A DNA stretch of 64,000 nucleotides. Source: Micromonospora sp. CCTCC AA 2012012 (GTDB lineage Bacteria > Actinomycetota > Actinomycetes > Mycobacteriales > Micromonosporaceae). A program made the position numbers and the translations under genes. Where the stretch lies: positions 1,984,001 to 2,048,000 of the forward strand of contig NZ_CP159342.1 in assembly GCF_040499845.1 (NCBI RefSeq), in the 5' to 3' direction. Every line of letters begins with the position of its first letter. Within the stretch, counting starts at the first letter, position 1. Shown one piece after another: positions 54,736 to 63,927 of this stretch. The notes under the pieces were generated by a model. That model searched no databases. It saw nothing but the letters and a program-made list of their open reading frames with translations, and was not told the origin of the DNA.

Positions 54736-54921
54736 GCAACCGAGTTAACACCTTCGATGTACGGACTGCCTGCGCGAGACGGCCACGCCGTTCGCCCCAC
54801 CCCGGCGGCGCGGACCGGGACGGCGACCCCGACTGCCGCTTGTCCGGCCCGATGTCAAGCCCCTGTGCCGATCCCGCAACGGGACGGGGAGCGGGACCAC
54901 GATCCCGCCCACCATGGCCGC

Positions 54922-55716
54922 ATGCGAATGGTCGGCAGCGCCGGATCGGCGCGGGCACCGAATGTCCGGGCCGTACTGCGGGAGAGCGCCGCGCGGTGGC
55001 GGCGGTTCACCCTCGACCACCGGGCACGCGGCGACTCCCGGCGTGGTGTGGACGTCGAGGGGCTCACCGGGCCGGTCGAGGTCCTGGTGCTGCTCGCCGG
55101 GTCGCCCGGTGACCACGCCGCGCCCGCCCCGCTGCGGGCGGCCTGCGAGCTGATCGGTACGGGGACCGCCGCCCACTGGGTGTCGGACGGTCGCACGGCA
55201 CTCGTCCTGTCGCCGCCGGGACGTGACTTCCACCGGTGCGTGGAGGCTCTCGCCCGGGCCTCCCCCGACGCCGGATCCCCGATCGCCGCGGGCGCGGTGA
55301 CCGCCGCCACGCCGGACGGGCTCTGGTCCGCCGCGGCCGAGGCCGGCCTGCTGGCCACCCTGACCGGAGTCCTGCGCACCCGCCGCGCCGGCGTGGTCGC
55401 CAGGCGGCAGGACCACCTCGTGGAGCTGGCCGTACTCGCCGACGCCGCGACCTGCGCACGGCTGGCCGCGGCGGCGGAACGGTTGTCCACCGGCCCCGAC
55501 CTGCTGAGCACGCTGCGGGCCTACGTGTCGCACGACCTGAACGCGGCGGCCACGGCGGCGGCGCTGCACATCCATCGCAGCACCCTCGAGTACCGGTTGC
55601 GGAAGATCTATGCGCTGACCGGTGTGGACGGTGCGACCGTGCCCGGAATCCAGTACCTCGCCAGCCTCCTGGCGGTCGACTGTCTGGACCGGATGTCGGC
55701 CGGTCTCCCTCCATGA
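54922..55716 (+). CDS. PucR-type helix-turn-helix regulator
   Basis: A protein of 264 residues whose C-terminus is the PucR HTH (DLNAAATAAALHIHRSTLEYRLRKIYALTGVD). The central part is GGDEF-like in composition without catalytic residues, as in CdaR/PucR regulators. It lies 187 bp upstream of the lanthipeptide precursor on the same strand and is a candidate activator of that cluster. The ATG at 54922 was chosen for frame; a ribosome site is not obvious. Confidence 0.85.
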   Translation: MRMVGSAGSARAPNVRAVLRESAARWRRFTLDHRARGDSRRGVDVEGLTGPVEVLVLLAGSPGDHAAPAPLRAACELIGTGTAAHWVSDGRTALVLSPPGRDFHRCVEALARASPDAGSPIAAGAVTAATPDGLWSAAAEAGLLATLTGVLRTRRAGVVARRQDHLVELAVLADAATCARLAAAAERLSTGPDLLSTLRAYVSHDLNAAATAAALHIHRSTLEYRLRKIYALTGVDGATVPGIQYLASLLAVDCLDRMSAGLPP

Positions 55717-55903
55717 TTCCGAATATTGCGGATATACCGCGACAAGCCCGGGTGATTAGCTCCTTTCAGTCGACGAAGTCGGTACCGCGGATCGACCGCT
55801 CGATCGGACGACGGCCCTTGTCGGGTCCTGCGGCTGCCATGGCGGAGAACCGCCGGGGCCCGAGCCCACCGGCCGCAACCAACCCCTGCTTCGAGGAGAG
55901 GCT

Positions 55904-56155
55904 ATGTCCAATCACATCGCCCAGGCATGGCGTGACCCGCACTACCTGAGCTCGCTGAGCGAGGCGGACCGGCAGTCCGTCCCGCCGAACCCGGCGGGCG
56001 AGATGGACTCGTCGCTCGACGACCTGTTCGTCGGCGGTCAGGCCTACAGCATCCCGACGTCGCCCTGCACCATCGGCTGCCCGACCGGCGCCATCTGCAC
56101 GCCGTTCTACTACAGCTATCTGGTGCGGACCTACTACCTCTGCCTGTACTGCTGA
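55904..56155 (+). CDS. lanA: Class II lanthipeptide precursor
   Basis: A precursor of 83 residues. The leader (1-45) has the mersacidin/lichenicidin pattern: AWRDPHYLSSLSEADR, then PPNPAGE, an acidic stretch and a double-glycine end (FVGG, Gly44-Gly45). The predicted core is residues 46-83, with five Cys (55, 59, 65, 80, 83) and eight Ser/Thr available for dehydration (49, 52, 53, 56, 61, 66, 71, 76). The segment CTIGCPTGAIC should form overlapping (methyl)lanthionine rings. The tail after Cys65 is rich in Tyr and ends LCLYC. The ATG follows GAGGAGAGG. LanM and LanT follow on the same strand. Confidence 0.92.
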   Translation: MSNHIAQAWRDPHYLSSLSEADRQSVPPNPAGEMDSSLDDLFVGGQAYSIPTSPCTIGCPTGAICTPFYYSYLVRTYYLCLYC

Positions 56156-56171
56156 TCGACCCCTACCGGTG

Positions 56172-56201
56172 GGGCCGGCCCCGATCCGTCGGGGTCGGCC
56201 C
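56172..56201 (+). terminator. Attenuator-like hairpin between lanA and lanM
   Basis: A 13-bp stem (56172-56184 with 56189-56201, one G-U pair) and a 4-base loop lie 16 bases after the lanA stop. Partial termination here would keep precursor mRNA in excess of the enzyme mRNA, as in other lantibiotic operons. Confidence 0.65.
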
Positions 56202-56323
56202 GACCCAGGCGACACCCCGCCCCGCAGGACGCCCCGCCGGCAGGGCGGGCCGTACCCGCAGCGCAAGACCGCTGGGCGGCCGGCACCGACCGGCCCCACC
56301 GGCCCGACCGGAGGTGTGACACC

Positions 56324-59300
56324 GTGACTGAGCAGGTAATGGTTGGCCCGTCCGCGGAACAGATGCCCGATGGCACGGCGGACGTCTCCTGGTGGCGGGC
56401 GGCCACGCTGGACGAGCGGCGCGCACTGTGCGACGACGGCGGCCCGCCCGAGGCCACCGGCGACGACCGTGCCGCGACCGGCTACCGGGAGTGGCGCGCC
56501 CAACGTCCCTTCACCGACGAGGGCATCTGGCAGCGGCGGCTCTCCCTCGGCCACCTCGACGACGACCGGTTCCGGGCGCTCCTGCGGCCCACCGCCCCGA
56601 CGTCACCCGCCGACGGGCCACCGCGCTGGCTGACGGAGTTCCACCGGATCACCGGCCGGGCGGCCGACGGGAACACCCTGCCCGGTCCCGACCTGGACAG
56701 CGCGGAGATCGACATCCGGGCGTACATGCTGAAGCCGTTCACCCCGTTCGTCGCCGACGCGACCGAGCGGCTGGCCGGGGTGCTGGACGAACTGGCCGTG
56801 AGCGACGCCCTGGTCGACCGCGCGGCGCTGTTGCGGTCGCTGGCCAGCGAGCTCTGCGCGGCGCTCGTGGCCGGCGCCCAGCGGGCGCTGATCGTGGACA
56901 TCAACATCGCCCGGATCGAGGGTCGGCTGGTCGCCACCGACCCGCAGGCGCGGTACCGGGAGTTCCTGGACGGGCTCACCGGCCCCCGGTTGCAGGAGTT
57001 CTTCGCCACCTACCCGGTGCTGGCCCGGCGGATGACCGAGCAGGTCGACATCTGGCTGGCCGCGAACCGCACCTTCCTGGGTCACCTGATCGAGGACTGG
57101 CCCCGAGTGGTGGCGGCCTTCGGCCTCTCCCCCGAGGACCGGATCGAGGCGGTGCTGCCCACCGGCGACTCGCACCGGGGTGGCCAGCGGGTGTCGGTGC
57201 TCGTGCTGGCCTCGGGCGCCCGGGTGGTCTACAAGCCTCGTCCGATGGCGGTCGACCTGCACCTCGCGTCGTTCCTCGAACGGCTCAACCAGGCCGGCGT
57301 GGTGCCGTCGTTGCGGCTGCCCCGCTCGGTCGACGGGGGCGACCACGGTTGGCAGGAGCACGTGGCCAACGACCCGTGCCGGGACCTGGCCGAGGTGGGT
57401 GACTTCTATGAGCGGCACGGTGCCCTGCTCGCCGTGCTGCACCTGCTCCAGGCCACCGACTTCCACTCCGAGAACCTGATCGCCTCCGGCGCGCACCCCG
57501 TCCTGGTCGACCTGGAGTCGGTCCTGCAACCGGAGATCGTGCCGATCCCCGACGGGCCGATGCACGAGACGTCCGAACTGCTGGCCACCTCGGTGCTGCG
57601 GGTCGGCCTGCTCCCGGTGCCGGTCTGGGCCACCGAGGAGTCGCCCGGCATCGACCTGAGCGGGCTGGCCGCCCGTGCCGGCCAGCGCACCCCGATGCCG
57701 GTGCCGAGCGTCGTCGCCGCCGGCACCGACGCCATCCGGCTCGTGCTGGAGCACGGTGAGGTGCCGATCGGCGAGCATCTGCCGCAGCTCGCCGAGCCGG
57801 ACTCGGTGATCGACCCGCTGGACCACCTGGACCGGGTCGAGCGGGGCTTCGTCGCCGTCTACCGCCACCTGCTGGAGCACCGCGACTCGTTGGTCGAGGA
57901 TCTGGTGCGCGACTTCGACTCCGACGAGATCCGGGTGATCGCACGGGCCACCCAGACGTACGCCACCCTGCTGTTCGAGGCCACCCACCCGTGGCTGCTG
58001 CGCGACGCCGCCGACCTGGAGCGGCACCTCGACCGGCTGTGGGCGGGCGACGAGGGTCTCGTTCCGTTGATCGGCAGTGAACAGCACGACCTGCGGCGCG
58101 GCGACATTCCCGTGTTCGTCGCCGGGGTCTCCTCCCGCGACGTCGTCGACAGCACCGGCACGCTGATCCCGCAGGTGCTCAGCCGGTCCGCGGGCGAGAT
58201 GGTCCGGGCCCAGATCGACCGGATGAGCGAGGCGGACCTCGCCCGGCAACTGTGGTTCCTGCGGGCGTCGGTGGCCGACCTGACCGCGTCACGCGCCGGT
58301 GCGACCCGGACCACCCGGGAGCGGCCGGCCCGCCGACCGGCGACCGGGGGGACGGATCCGCTGACGGCCGCCCGGGGAATCGGTGACCGGCTCTGCGCGG
58401 AGGCGGTCGCCGAGCGGGACGGCGGCGTGTCCTGGGTGACGCTGGAGGCCGGCCAGAGCCAGAACTGGGCGGCGCTGCCCGCGATGATCGATCTCTACGG
58501 CGGCCTGCCCGGTATCGCGCTCTTCCTGGCCCGGCTCGGGCAGCTCACCGGCGTGCAGCGTTACACCTCGACCGCCCGTGCCGCGACCCGGTCGCTGCGG
58601 GCCATGACCGTCGGCGCCACCGACGGTACGGACGTGCGCCTCGGTGCCTTCAGTGGCCTGGGCGGACTGGTCTACACCTTCGCCCACCTCGCCGCCGTCT
58701 GGGACGATTCGGAGCTGGCCGCCCTCGCCGCCGACCTGGTCGTCGGAGCGGGCCGGCACATCGCCGCGGACGAGCAGTTGGACCTGCTCAGCGGCTCGGC
58801 CGGATTCGTGCTCTGCGGGCTCGCCGCCCATGCGCTCACCGGGCGCGACGACGTGCTGGACACCGTGGAGCGGGCCGCCGCGCACCTCGTCGAGCGGGCC
58901 GTCCCCGCCGGTGACGGCATCGGCTGGTGCAACGCGCTCAGCCCGCGTACTCCGCTGTCGGGCATGTCGCACGGTAGTTCCGGGTTCGCGCTGGCGTTCG
59001 CCCGGCTCGCGGAACGCACCGGCCGCGCCGTGCACCGGGACGCCGCGCTGGCCGCGTTCCGGCACGAGCGCAGCACCTGGGACCCGGAGCGGGGCAACTG
59101 GCGGGACCTGCGGGACCCGGACATCGTGGCGCCGGGGCGGACCAGCGGCCTCGAACCGCTCGGCCCGATGACCACCTGGTGCCACGGCGCACCCGGCATC
59201 GGTCTCGCCCGGCTGGCCTGTCTGGACGTCCTCGGCGGCGATGACCCGGCGTTGGCCGGGGAGGCCGCGCAGGCCCTGGCCACCACCGTCGTCGACGGGT

Positions 59301-59596
59301 TCGGGATGACCTTCTCGGCCTGCCACGGTGATCTCGGCAACCTGGAGCTGCTGCTGGAGGCCGGACGGGTCCTGGGCCCGGCGGCGCTGCCGACGCCGAT
59401 GTCGGTACTCGCCGCGGAGGTCATCGAGGCCGGCACCACGCTGGACTGGCCGTCGGCGACCCCGAACGGGGTGCCCACCCCCGGGTTCATGATCGGGCTG
59501 TCCGGCACCGGCTACCAGCTGCTGCGGCTGGCGGAGCCGGACGTGGTGCCGTCGGTCCTCACGCTGGCGGCCCCGGCCCGGTCCGGTGTGCGGTGA
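56324..59596 (+). CDS. lanM: Class II lanthipeptide synthetase LanM
   Basis: A bifunctional enzyme of 1090 residues, normal for the family. The N-terminal dehydratase phosphorylates and eliminates Ser/Thr: Lys304 in YKPRP, and Asp379, His381, Asn384 in DFHSEN. The C-terminal LanC-like cyclase adds Cys thiols; its zinc ligands are Cys953 (TWCHG), Cys1000 and His1001 (ACHGDLGN). All key residues are present, so it should be active on the adjacent precursor. It starts at a GTG behind GGAGGTG and overlaps the lanT start by 4 bases. Confidence 0.96.
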   Translation: MTEQVMVGPSAEQMPDGTADVSWWRAATLDERRALCDDGGPPEATGDDRAATGYREWRAQRPFTDEGIWQRRLSLGHLDDDRFRALLRPTAPTSPADGPPRWLTEFHRITGRAADGNTLPGPDLDSAEIDIRAYMLKPFTPFVADATERLAGVLDELAVSDALVDRAALLRSLASELCAALVAGAQRALIVDINIARIEGRLVATDPQARYREFLDGLTGPRLQEFFATYPVLARRMTEQVDIWLAANRTFLGHLIEDWPRVVAAFGLSPEDRIEAVLPTGDSHRGGQRVSVLVLASGARVVYKPRPMAVDLHLASFLERLNQAGVVPSLRLPRSVDGGDHGWQEHVANDPCRDLAEVGDFYERHGALLAVLHLLQATDFHSENLIASGAHPVLVDLESVLQPEIVPIPDGPMHETSELLATSVLRVGLLPVPVWATEESPGIDLSGLAARAGQRTPMPVPSVVAAGTDAIRLVLEHGEVPIGEHLPQLAEPDSVIDPLDHLDRVERGFVAVYRHLLEHRDSLVEDLVRDFDSDEIRVIARATQTYATLLFEATHPWLLRDAADLERHLDRLWAGDEGLVPLIGSEQHDLRRGDIPVFVAGVSSRDVVDSTGTLIPQVLSRSAGEMVRAQIDRMSEADLARQLWFLRASVADLTASRAGATRTTRERPARRPATGGTDPLTAARGIGDRLCAEAVAERDGGVSWVTLEAGQSQNWAALPAMIDLYGGLPGIALFLARLGQLTGVQRYTSTARAATRSLRAMTVGATDGTDVRLGAFSGLGGLVYTFAHLAAVWDDSELAALAADLVVGAGRHIAADEQLDLLSGSAGFVLCGLAAHALTGRDDVLDTVERAAAHLVERAVPAGDGIGWCNALSPRTPLSGMSHGSSGFALAFARLAERTGRAVHRDAALAAFRHERSTWDPERGNWRDLRDPDIVAPGRTSGLEPLGPMTTWCHGAPGIGLARLACLDVLGGDDPALAGEAAQALATTVVDGFGMTFSACHGDLGNLELLLEAGRVLGPAALPTPMSVLAAEVIEAGTTLDWPSATPNGVPTPGFMIGLSGTGYQLLRLAEPDVVPSVLTLAAPARSGVR

Positions 59597-61866
59597 GGCT
59601 GCGCAGGAGACGGGTACCGGCGCTCAACCAGGTCTCGGCGACGGACTGTGGGCCGACCTGTCTGACGATGGTGCTGCGCTACCACGGCCAGCGGCGTTCG
59701 CAGGCCGAGGTCCGCCGGCACTGCGAGACCGGTCGGGACGGCATCACCGCCCGTGACCTGCGCGCCGCCGCCCGGTTCTTCGGGCTCACCGCGCAGAACC
59801 GCCGCCGTCCGGCCGGCGAACTGCGGGACGAGGCCGTGCCGCTCATCGCCCACTGGCGGGACAACCACTTCGTCGTGGTGGAGCAGGTGCGCCGGGGAAG
59901 CGTGTCGATCGTCGACCCGGCGGCGGGCCGCCGACGGCTCACCGGCGCGGAGTTCGAGGACGGTTACCAGGGGGCGTTCATCGAGCTCACCCCCGACCCG
60001 ACGGCGACCCACCGGCCGCCCGCGCCGACCGCCACCCTGACCGGGTACGTGCGCGGCCTGGTCGGGGCGGCGCCCCGGCTGTTGGCCCTGGTGCTGGCCG
60101 CCACCCTCGTGCTCCAGGTGGCCGGTCTCGTGCCCGCCGCCCTGACCAAGCTGATCCTGGACGTGGTGCTGCCCCGTCACCTGTCGGGGTTGATGCCGAT
60201 GCTGCTGGTCGGTCTGGTCGCGATCGCGGTGACCCAGGGGGTGGTGCTGTGGCTGCGCGGTACGGCCGTCACCGTCCTGCAGGCCCGGATCGACGAGGGA
60301 CTGGTGGCCGCCTTCGTGCGGCACATGCTCTCCCTGCCGTACGCGTTCTTCCAGCAGCGACTCTCCGGTGACCTGCTGGCCCGGCTCAGCAGCAACCTCG
60401 CGATCCGGGAGATCGTCACCAACCGGTTGCTCTCCACGGTGCTCGACGGCGGCCTGGTGGTGGTGTACCTGGTCGTCCTGCTCGTGATCTCGCCGGTCTT
60501 CGCCCTGATCACGGTCGTGGCCACGCTGCTGCGGATCCTCTTCCTGGCCCGGACCTACCGCCCGCTGCGGGAGCTGTTGAGCCGCGAGCTGATGGCCCGG
60601 GGCGAGACGCAGGGGCAGGTCGCCCAGACCATCAACGGCATCGCCACGGTCAAGGCGCAGGGCGCGGAACAGAGCGTCTTCGACCACTGGCGACTGTTGT
60701 TCGGACGCCAGCTGCGGCTGTCGGTGCGGCACGGCCGGCTGCGGGCGGTCGTCGACTCCGGGGTGTCCTTCCTGTCCACTCTCACCTCCCTCGGCCTGCT
60801 GTGGCTGGCGGGTCGTCAGGTGCTCGCGGGCAGCATGACCGTCGGCACCGCGCTCGCCCTGGTCTCGGTCGCCGGCGCGTTCCTGGCGCCGGCCAGCTCG
60901 CTGGTCGACAGCGTCGAGCAGCTGCAGTCCCTGCAGGCCGAGTTCGGTCGGGTGCAGGACGTGGTGGACGCGGCTCCCGAGCAGCGGTCGGACGGGACCC
61001 GGCGGCCGGTCGGTGCGGGCACCACCATCGCCCTGCGTGCCGTGTCGTTCCGCTACGGGCCGGGCTCGCCGTACGCGGTGCAGGGCGTCGACCTGGTCGT
61101 GGAGGAAGGGCAGAAGGTGGCCCTGGTGGGCCGGACCGGAGCGGGGAAGAGCACTCTCGGCAAGCTGATCCTCGGCCTGTACCCGCCCAGCGACGGTCGG
61201 ATCCTGTTCGACGGCCATCCGTTGGACGAGTACGACCTCAGCGCGTTGCGTCGCCGGTTCGGGGTCGTGCTCCAGGAGTCGTTCATCTTCAGCGGGACCA
61301 TCCAGAGCAACATCGCCTTCAACGACCCCGACCTGCCGTCGGCGGCCGTGCAGGAGGCGGCGCGGCTGGCCTGCCTGGAGGACGACGTGGCCGGCATGCC
61401 GATGGGGTACCGCACCTTCGTCGGGGAGGCGGGCAACGCGCTCTCCGGGGGACAGCGGCAGCGGCTCGCCCTGGCCCGGGCGCTGGCCGGGCGGCCCGCC
61501 GTGCTGCTGCTCGACGAGGCCACCAGTCACCTGGACGCGGAGACCGAGCGGCGGGTGGACGCCAACCTGGACGCGCTGCGCTGCACCCGGATCGTCATCG
61601 CCCATCGGCTCAGCACCGTCCGCACCGCCGACCAGATCCTCGTGCTCGATCAGGGGCGGGTGGTGGAACGCGGCAACCACGCCGAGCTCCTGCGGCAGGA
61701 CGGGTTCTATGCGCGGCTGGTCGTCGGGCAGCTCGTACCGGATCCGGTGCCGTCACCCCTGCCCGCGCCGGCCCGTGAGCCAGCCGTGCTCCTCGGCGGT
61801 CCGGAGCGCAACGGTGAGGAACTGGGTGACCACTGGTGGAGGGGTGTCCCCGAGCCAGAGCAGTGA
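59593..61866 (+). CDS. lanT: Bifunctional lanthipeptide peptidase/ABC exporter LanT
   Basis: A membrane exporter of 757 residues. Residues 1-130 are a C39 peptidase (Cys19 in TDCGPTC, His92, Asp108) that cuts after the double Gly of the leader. A membrane domain of about six helices follows (150-430), then the ABC ATPase (Walker A Lys519 in GRTGAGKST, LSGGQRQRLALARAL, Walker B LLLDEATSHLD). It removes the leader and exports the mature lanthipeptide. The GTG start overlaps lanM (GTGA). Its last 114 bases overlap the 3' end of a convergent LysR gene. Confidence 0.96.
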   Translation: MRLRRRRVPALNQVSATDCGPTCLTMVLRYHGQRRSQAEVRRHCETGRDGITARDLRAAARFFGLTAQNRRRPAGELRDEAVPLIAHWRDNHFVVVEQVRRGSVSIVDPAAGRRRLTGAEFEDGYQGAFIELTPDPTATHRPPAPTATLTGYVRGLVGAAPRLLALVLAATLVLQVAGLVPAALTKLILDVVLPRHLSGLMPMLLVGLVAIAVTQGVVLWLRGTAVTVLQARIDEGLVAAFVRHMLSLPYAFFQQRLSGDLLARLSSNLAIREIVTNRLLSTVLDGGLVVVYLVVLLVISPVFALITVVATLLRILFLARTYRPLRELLSRELMARGETQGQVAQTINGIATVKAQGAEQSVFDHWRLLFGRQLRLSVRHGRLRAVVDSGVSFLSTLTSLGLLWLAGRQVLAGSMTVGTALALVSVAGAFLAPASSLVDSVEQLQSLQAEFGRVQDVVDAAPEQRSDGTRRPVGAGTTIALRAVSFRYGPGSPYAVQGVDLVVEEGQKVALVGRTGAGKSTLGKLILGLYPPSDGRILFDGHPLDEYDLSALRRRFGVVLQESFIFSGTIQSNIAFNDPDLPSAAVQEAARLACLEDDVAGMPMGYRTFVGEAGNALSGGQRQRLALARALAGRPAVLLLDEATSHLDAETERRVDANLDALRCTRIVIAHRLSTVRTADQILVLDQGRVVERGNHAELLRQDGFYARLVVGQLVPDPVPSPLPAPAREPAVLLGGPERNGEELGDHWWRGVPEPEQ

Positions 61867-62691
61867 CCAGTCGTAGTGGCTGGTGGGGGTCAGGGGCACC
61901 GCGACCAGCATGCCGTCGGTGCGCGAGACCGCGGCACGGATGCAGCCGGGCACGATGCCGAGGGCGGTGCTGCCCGGCTGCATCCCGGTCGCGTCGTGCA
62001 GGGTGGCCGGTTGGATGGAGCTGATCCGGGGACTGAAGCCGGCGGTGCGGCACAGGTGGGTGACGTACTGCCGGAACTCCGGCGCCTCGTTGTCGGCGTC
62101 GAGGATGAACAGCTCGTCGCGCAGGTCGCGCAGCTCGATCGAGGCACGGCCGGCCAGCGGATGGTCCGCGGCCATCACCACGACCACCGGGTCGAGGCGG
62201 ATCAGCTGGCTGCGCAACGTCGGCGGGGCCAGGGCCGCGCGGCAGACGGCGACGTCCAGCCGTCCGTCGGCGAGGCGGCGCAGCTGCTCGACGGAGGAGA
62301 GCTGGCGACGGTGCACCCGCACCTGCGGATGGGTCCGGGTGAACTCGCCGATGAGGATGTCGTGCAGGTCGAACGCGGCGTCGACCAGGCCGATGCGCAG
62401 GTCCTCGCCGACGAGGCCGTCCCGCGCGGCGCGGACCTGCTCGACGGTCAGGCTGCTGTCCGCGAGCAGCTTCCGGGCCCGGGGCAGCAGGATCCGTCCC
62501 GCCTCGGTGAGCATCACGGCCGGTCGGGTACGGACCAGCAGCTGGACGCCGAGGCGCTCCTCCAGCGCCCGCACGTGGTAGGAGACCGTCGGTTGGGTCA
62601 TGAACATCTGCTTGGCGGCGAGCCCGAAGTGCCGCGTCTCGGCCACCACGACGAAGACCTGAAGTTGGTGCAGATCCAGTTCCGGCCCCAT
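61753..62691 (-). CDS. LysR-family transcriptional regulator
   Basis: A regulator of 312 residues with an N-terminal winged HTH (LQVFVVVAETRHFGLAAKQMFMTQPTVSYHVRALEERLG) and a full periplasmic-binding-like effector domain. Its 3' end overlaps that of lanT by 114 bases on the opposite strand, an unusually long convergent overlap. It is divergent from a second LysR gene across a 165-bp region with an inverted repeat. It may control the lanthipeptide operon, but no target site was identified there. Confidence 0.92.
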   Translation of the reverse strand: MGPELDLHQLQVFVVVAETRHFGLAAKQMFMTQPTVSYHVRALEERLGVQLLVRTRPAVMLTEAGRILLPRARKLLADSSLTVEQVRAARDGLVGEDLRIGLVDAAFDLHDILIGEFTRTHPQVRVHRRQLSSVEQLRRLADGRLDVAVCRAALAPPTLRSQLIRLDPVVVVMAADHPLAGRASIELRDLRDELFILDADNEAPEFRQYVTHLCRTAGFSPRISSIQPATLHDATGMQPGSTALGIVPGCIRAAVSRTDGMLVAVPLTPTSHYDWSLLWLGDTPPPVVTQFLTVALRTAEEHGWLTGRRGQG

Positions 62692-62723
62692 CCGGCGTCA
62701 CCCTTCGTGCATTGATTTCCTCG

Positions 62724-62772
62724 ATCATCACGCACCGCGTACCGATTGGACACCGACAGATGCAGTGATGAT
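62724..62772. promoter_or_regulatory. Inverted repeat in the divergent LysR promoter
   Basis: Perfect 8-bp arms ATCATCAC (62724-62731) and GTGATGAT (62765-62772) lie 33 bases apart in a locally AT-rich gap, a spacing compatible with a LysR tetramer site. Confidence 0.45.
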
Positions 62773-62856
62773 TATGAATGTCAACGGCCACCCCGCCGGC
62801 CGAAAATTTGATCGTTCCAATCATGCTCACCGTGCCGCACCCCGATCGGAAGCACC

Positions 62857-63762
62857 ATGGACATCGATGCCCTACTGCTGAAGACCCTCCGCATGGTCGA
62901 TCAGAAGCGGTCGATCCCCGGCGCCGCCGCCGCACTGCACGTGCACCGGACGGTGATCAGCCGCCGACTGTCCCTGCTCGAAGGCCACCTCGGCATCGAG
63001 CTCGTCCAACGCGGCGGAGGCGAGCTGATCCTCACCCCTGCCGCGCAGATCCTGGTGGCCGAGTCGGAGCGGATGCACGAGCACAGCAAACGGGCGGTCA
63101 ACCGGGCACGCCGCGCCGCCGCCCGGTTCGCCACCCCCTCCCGTACGCTGGGCGTCGCCGTCCTCGACGGCCGGATCTCGCCGGAACTCGCCGCCCTCCG
63201 CGCGGCCCTCACCTCGCCGACGCGCCGGGTCTGTTTCCACCGCTACCCGTACGCCGATCTGCTGGAGGCCGTGCGGGACGGCCGGTGCGAGCTCGCGGTG
63301 ACCTGGCTGCCCATCACCGGCACGGCCCTGCGCGGGCTGCGCGCCGCGGTCTGGCGTCGCTTCCCCCGGGTGGTCCTCGCCCCGGCGGACCACCCGCTGG
63401 CCGCCGCCTCCAGCTGCCTGCTGTCCCACCTGGTGGATCAGCCGTTGGTCGGGTTCGACGTCCGGCTGGACCGTCGCGCGGCGAGCTACTGGACGCTGGG
63501 ACGGCACGGGGACGGCTCCGGCACCGGCCTGCTCCGCTGCCGCAGCCAGCACCTCGACGAACACTACGACCTGGTGGCGGCGGGCGTGGCACTCGCCGTG
63601 GCCCCCGCCCCGCTGGCCGACCCCGACGACCCCCGGTACGTCGCCGTTCCGGTGCGCGACCTCTCGCCGGCCACCCGGCTGATCGTCTGGAACGCCGCCC
63701 ACGACCACCGCCTCGCACCCCTGGTCAGACGGTTCCTCGCCCGGCAGGACCCGGATTCGTGA
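62857..63762 (+). CDS. LysR-family transcriptional regulator
   Basis: A regulator of 301 residues with an N-terminal winged HTH (LLLKTLRMVDQKRSIPGAAAALHVHRTVISRRLSLLEGHLG) and an effector-binding domain. The HTH has less typical spacing than its divergent neighbour but is complete. The two LysR genes share a promoter region and may cross-regulate. The effector is unknown. No gene is seen between its stop and 63,915. Confidence 0.88.
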   Translation: MDIDALLLKTLRMVDQKRSIPGAAAALHVHRTVISRRLSLLEGHLGIELVQRGGGELILTPAAQILVAESERMHEHSKRAVNRARRAAARFATPSRTLGVAVLDGRISPELAALRAALTSPTRRVCFHRYPYADLLEAVRDGRCELAVTWLPITGTALRGLRAAVWRRFPRVVLAPADHPLAAASSCLLSHLVDQPLVGFDVRLDRRAASYWTLGRHGDGSGTGLLRCRSQHLDEHYDLVAAGVALAVAPAPLADPDDPRYVAVPVRDLSPATRLIVWNAAHDHRLAPLVRRFLARQDPDS

Positions 63763-63887
63763 CCGGCGGCGGTGGCCCGGGCATCGCCGGCTCGACGGCC
63801 GGTTGCGCGCCACGGCCACCGCCACGGCGACGGAGCCATCCCGGGCGCGACACGAGGGAGACCCGCCGTCGCGCACCCTTGCTTGAA

Positions 63888-63927
63888 TGTGACACCTGAC
63901 GGCACCATGTGACGCATGAGTGTCACA
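63888..63927. promoter_or_regulatory. Triple TGTGAC element before the right-edge gene
   Basis: TGTGACA (63888-63894), TGTGAC (63908-63913) and the inverted TGTCACA (63921-63927) cluster around the start codon of the last gene, suggesting an operator overlapping translation initiation. Confidence 0.45.
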
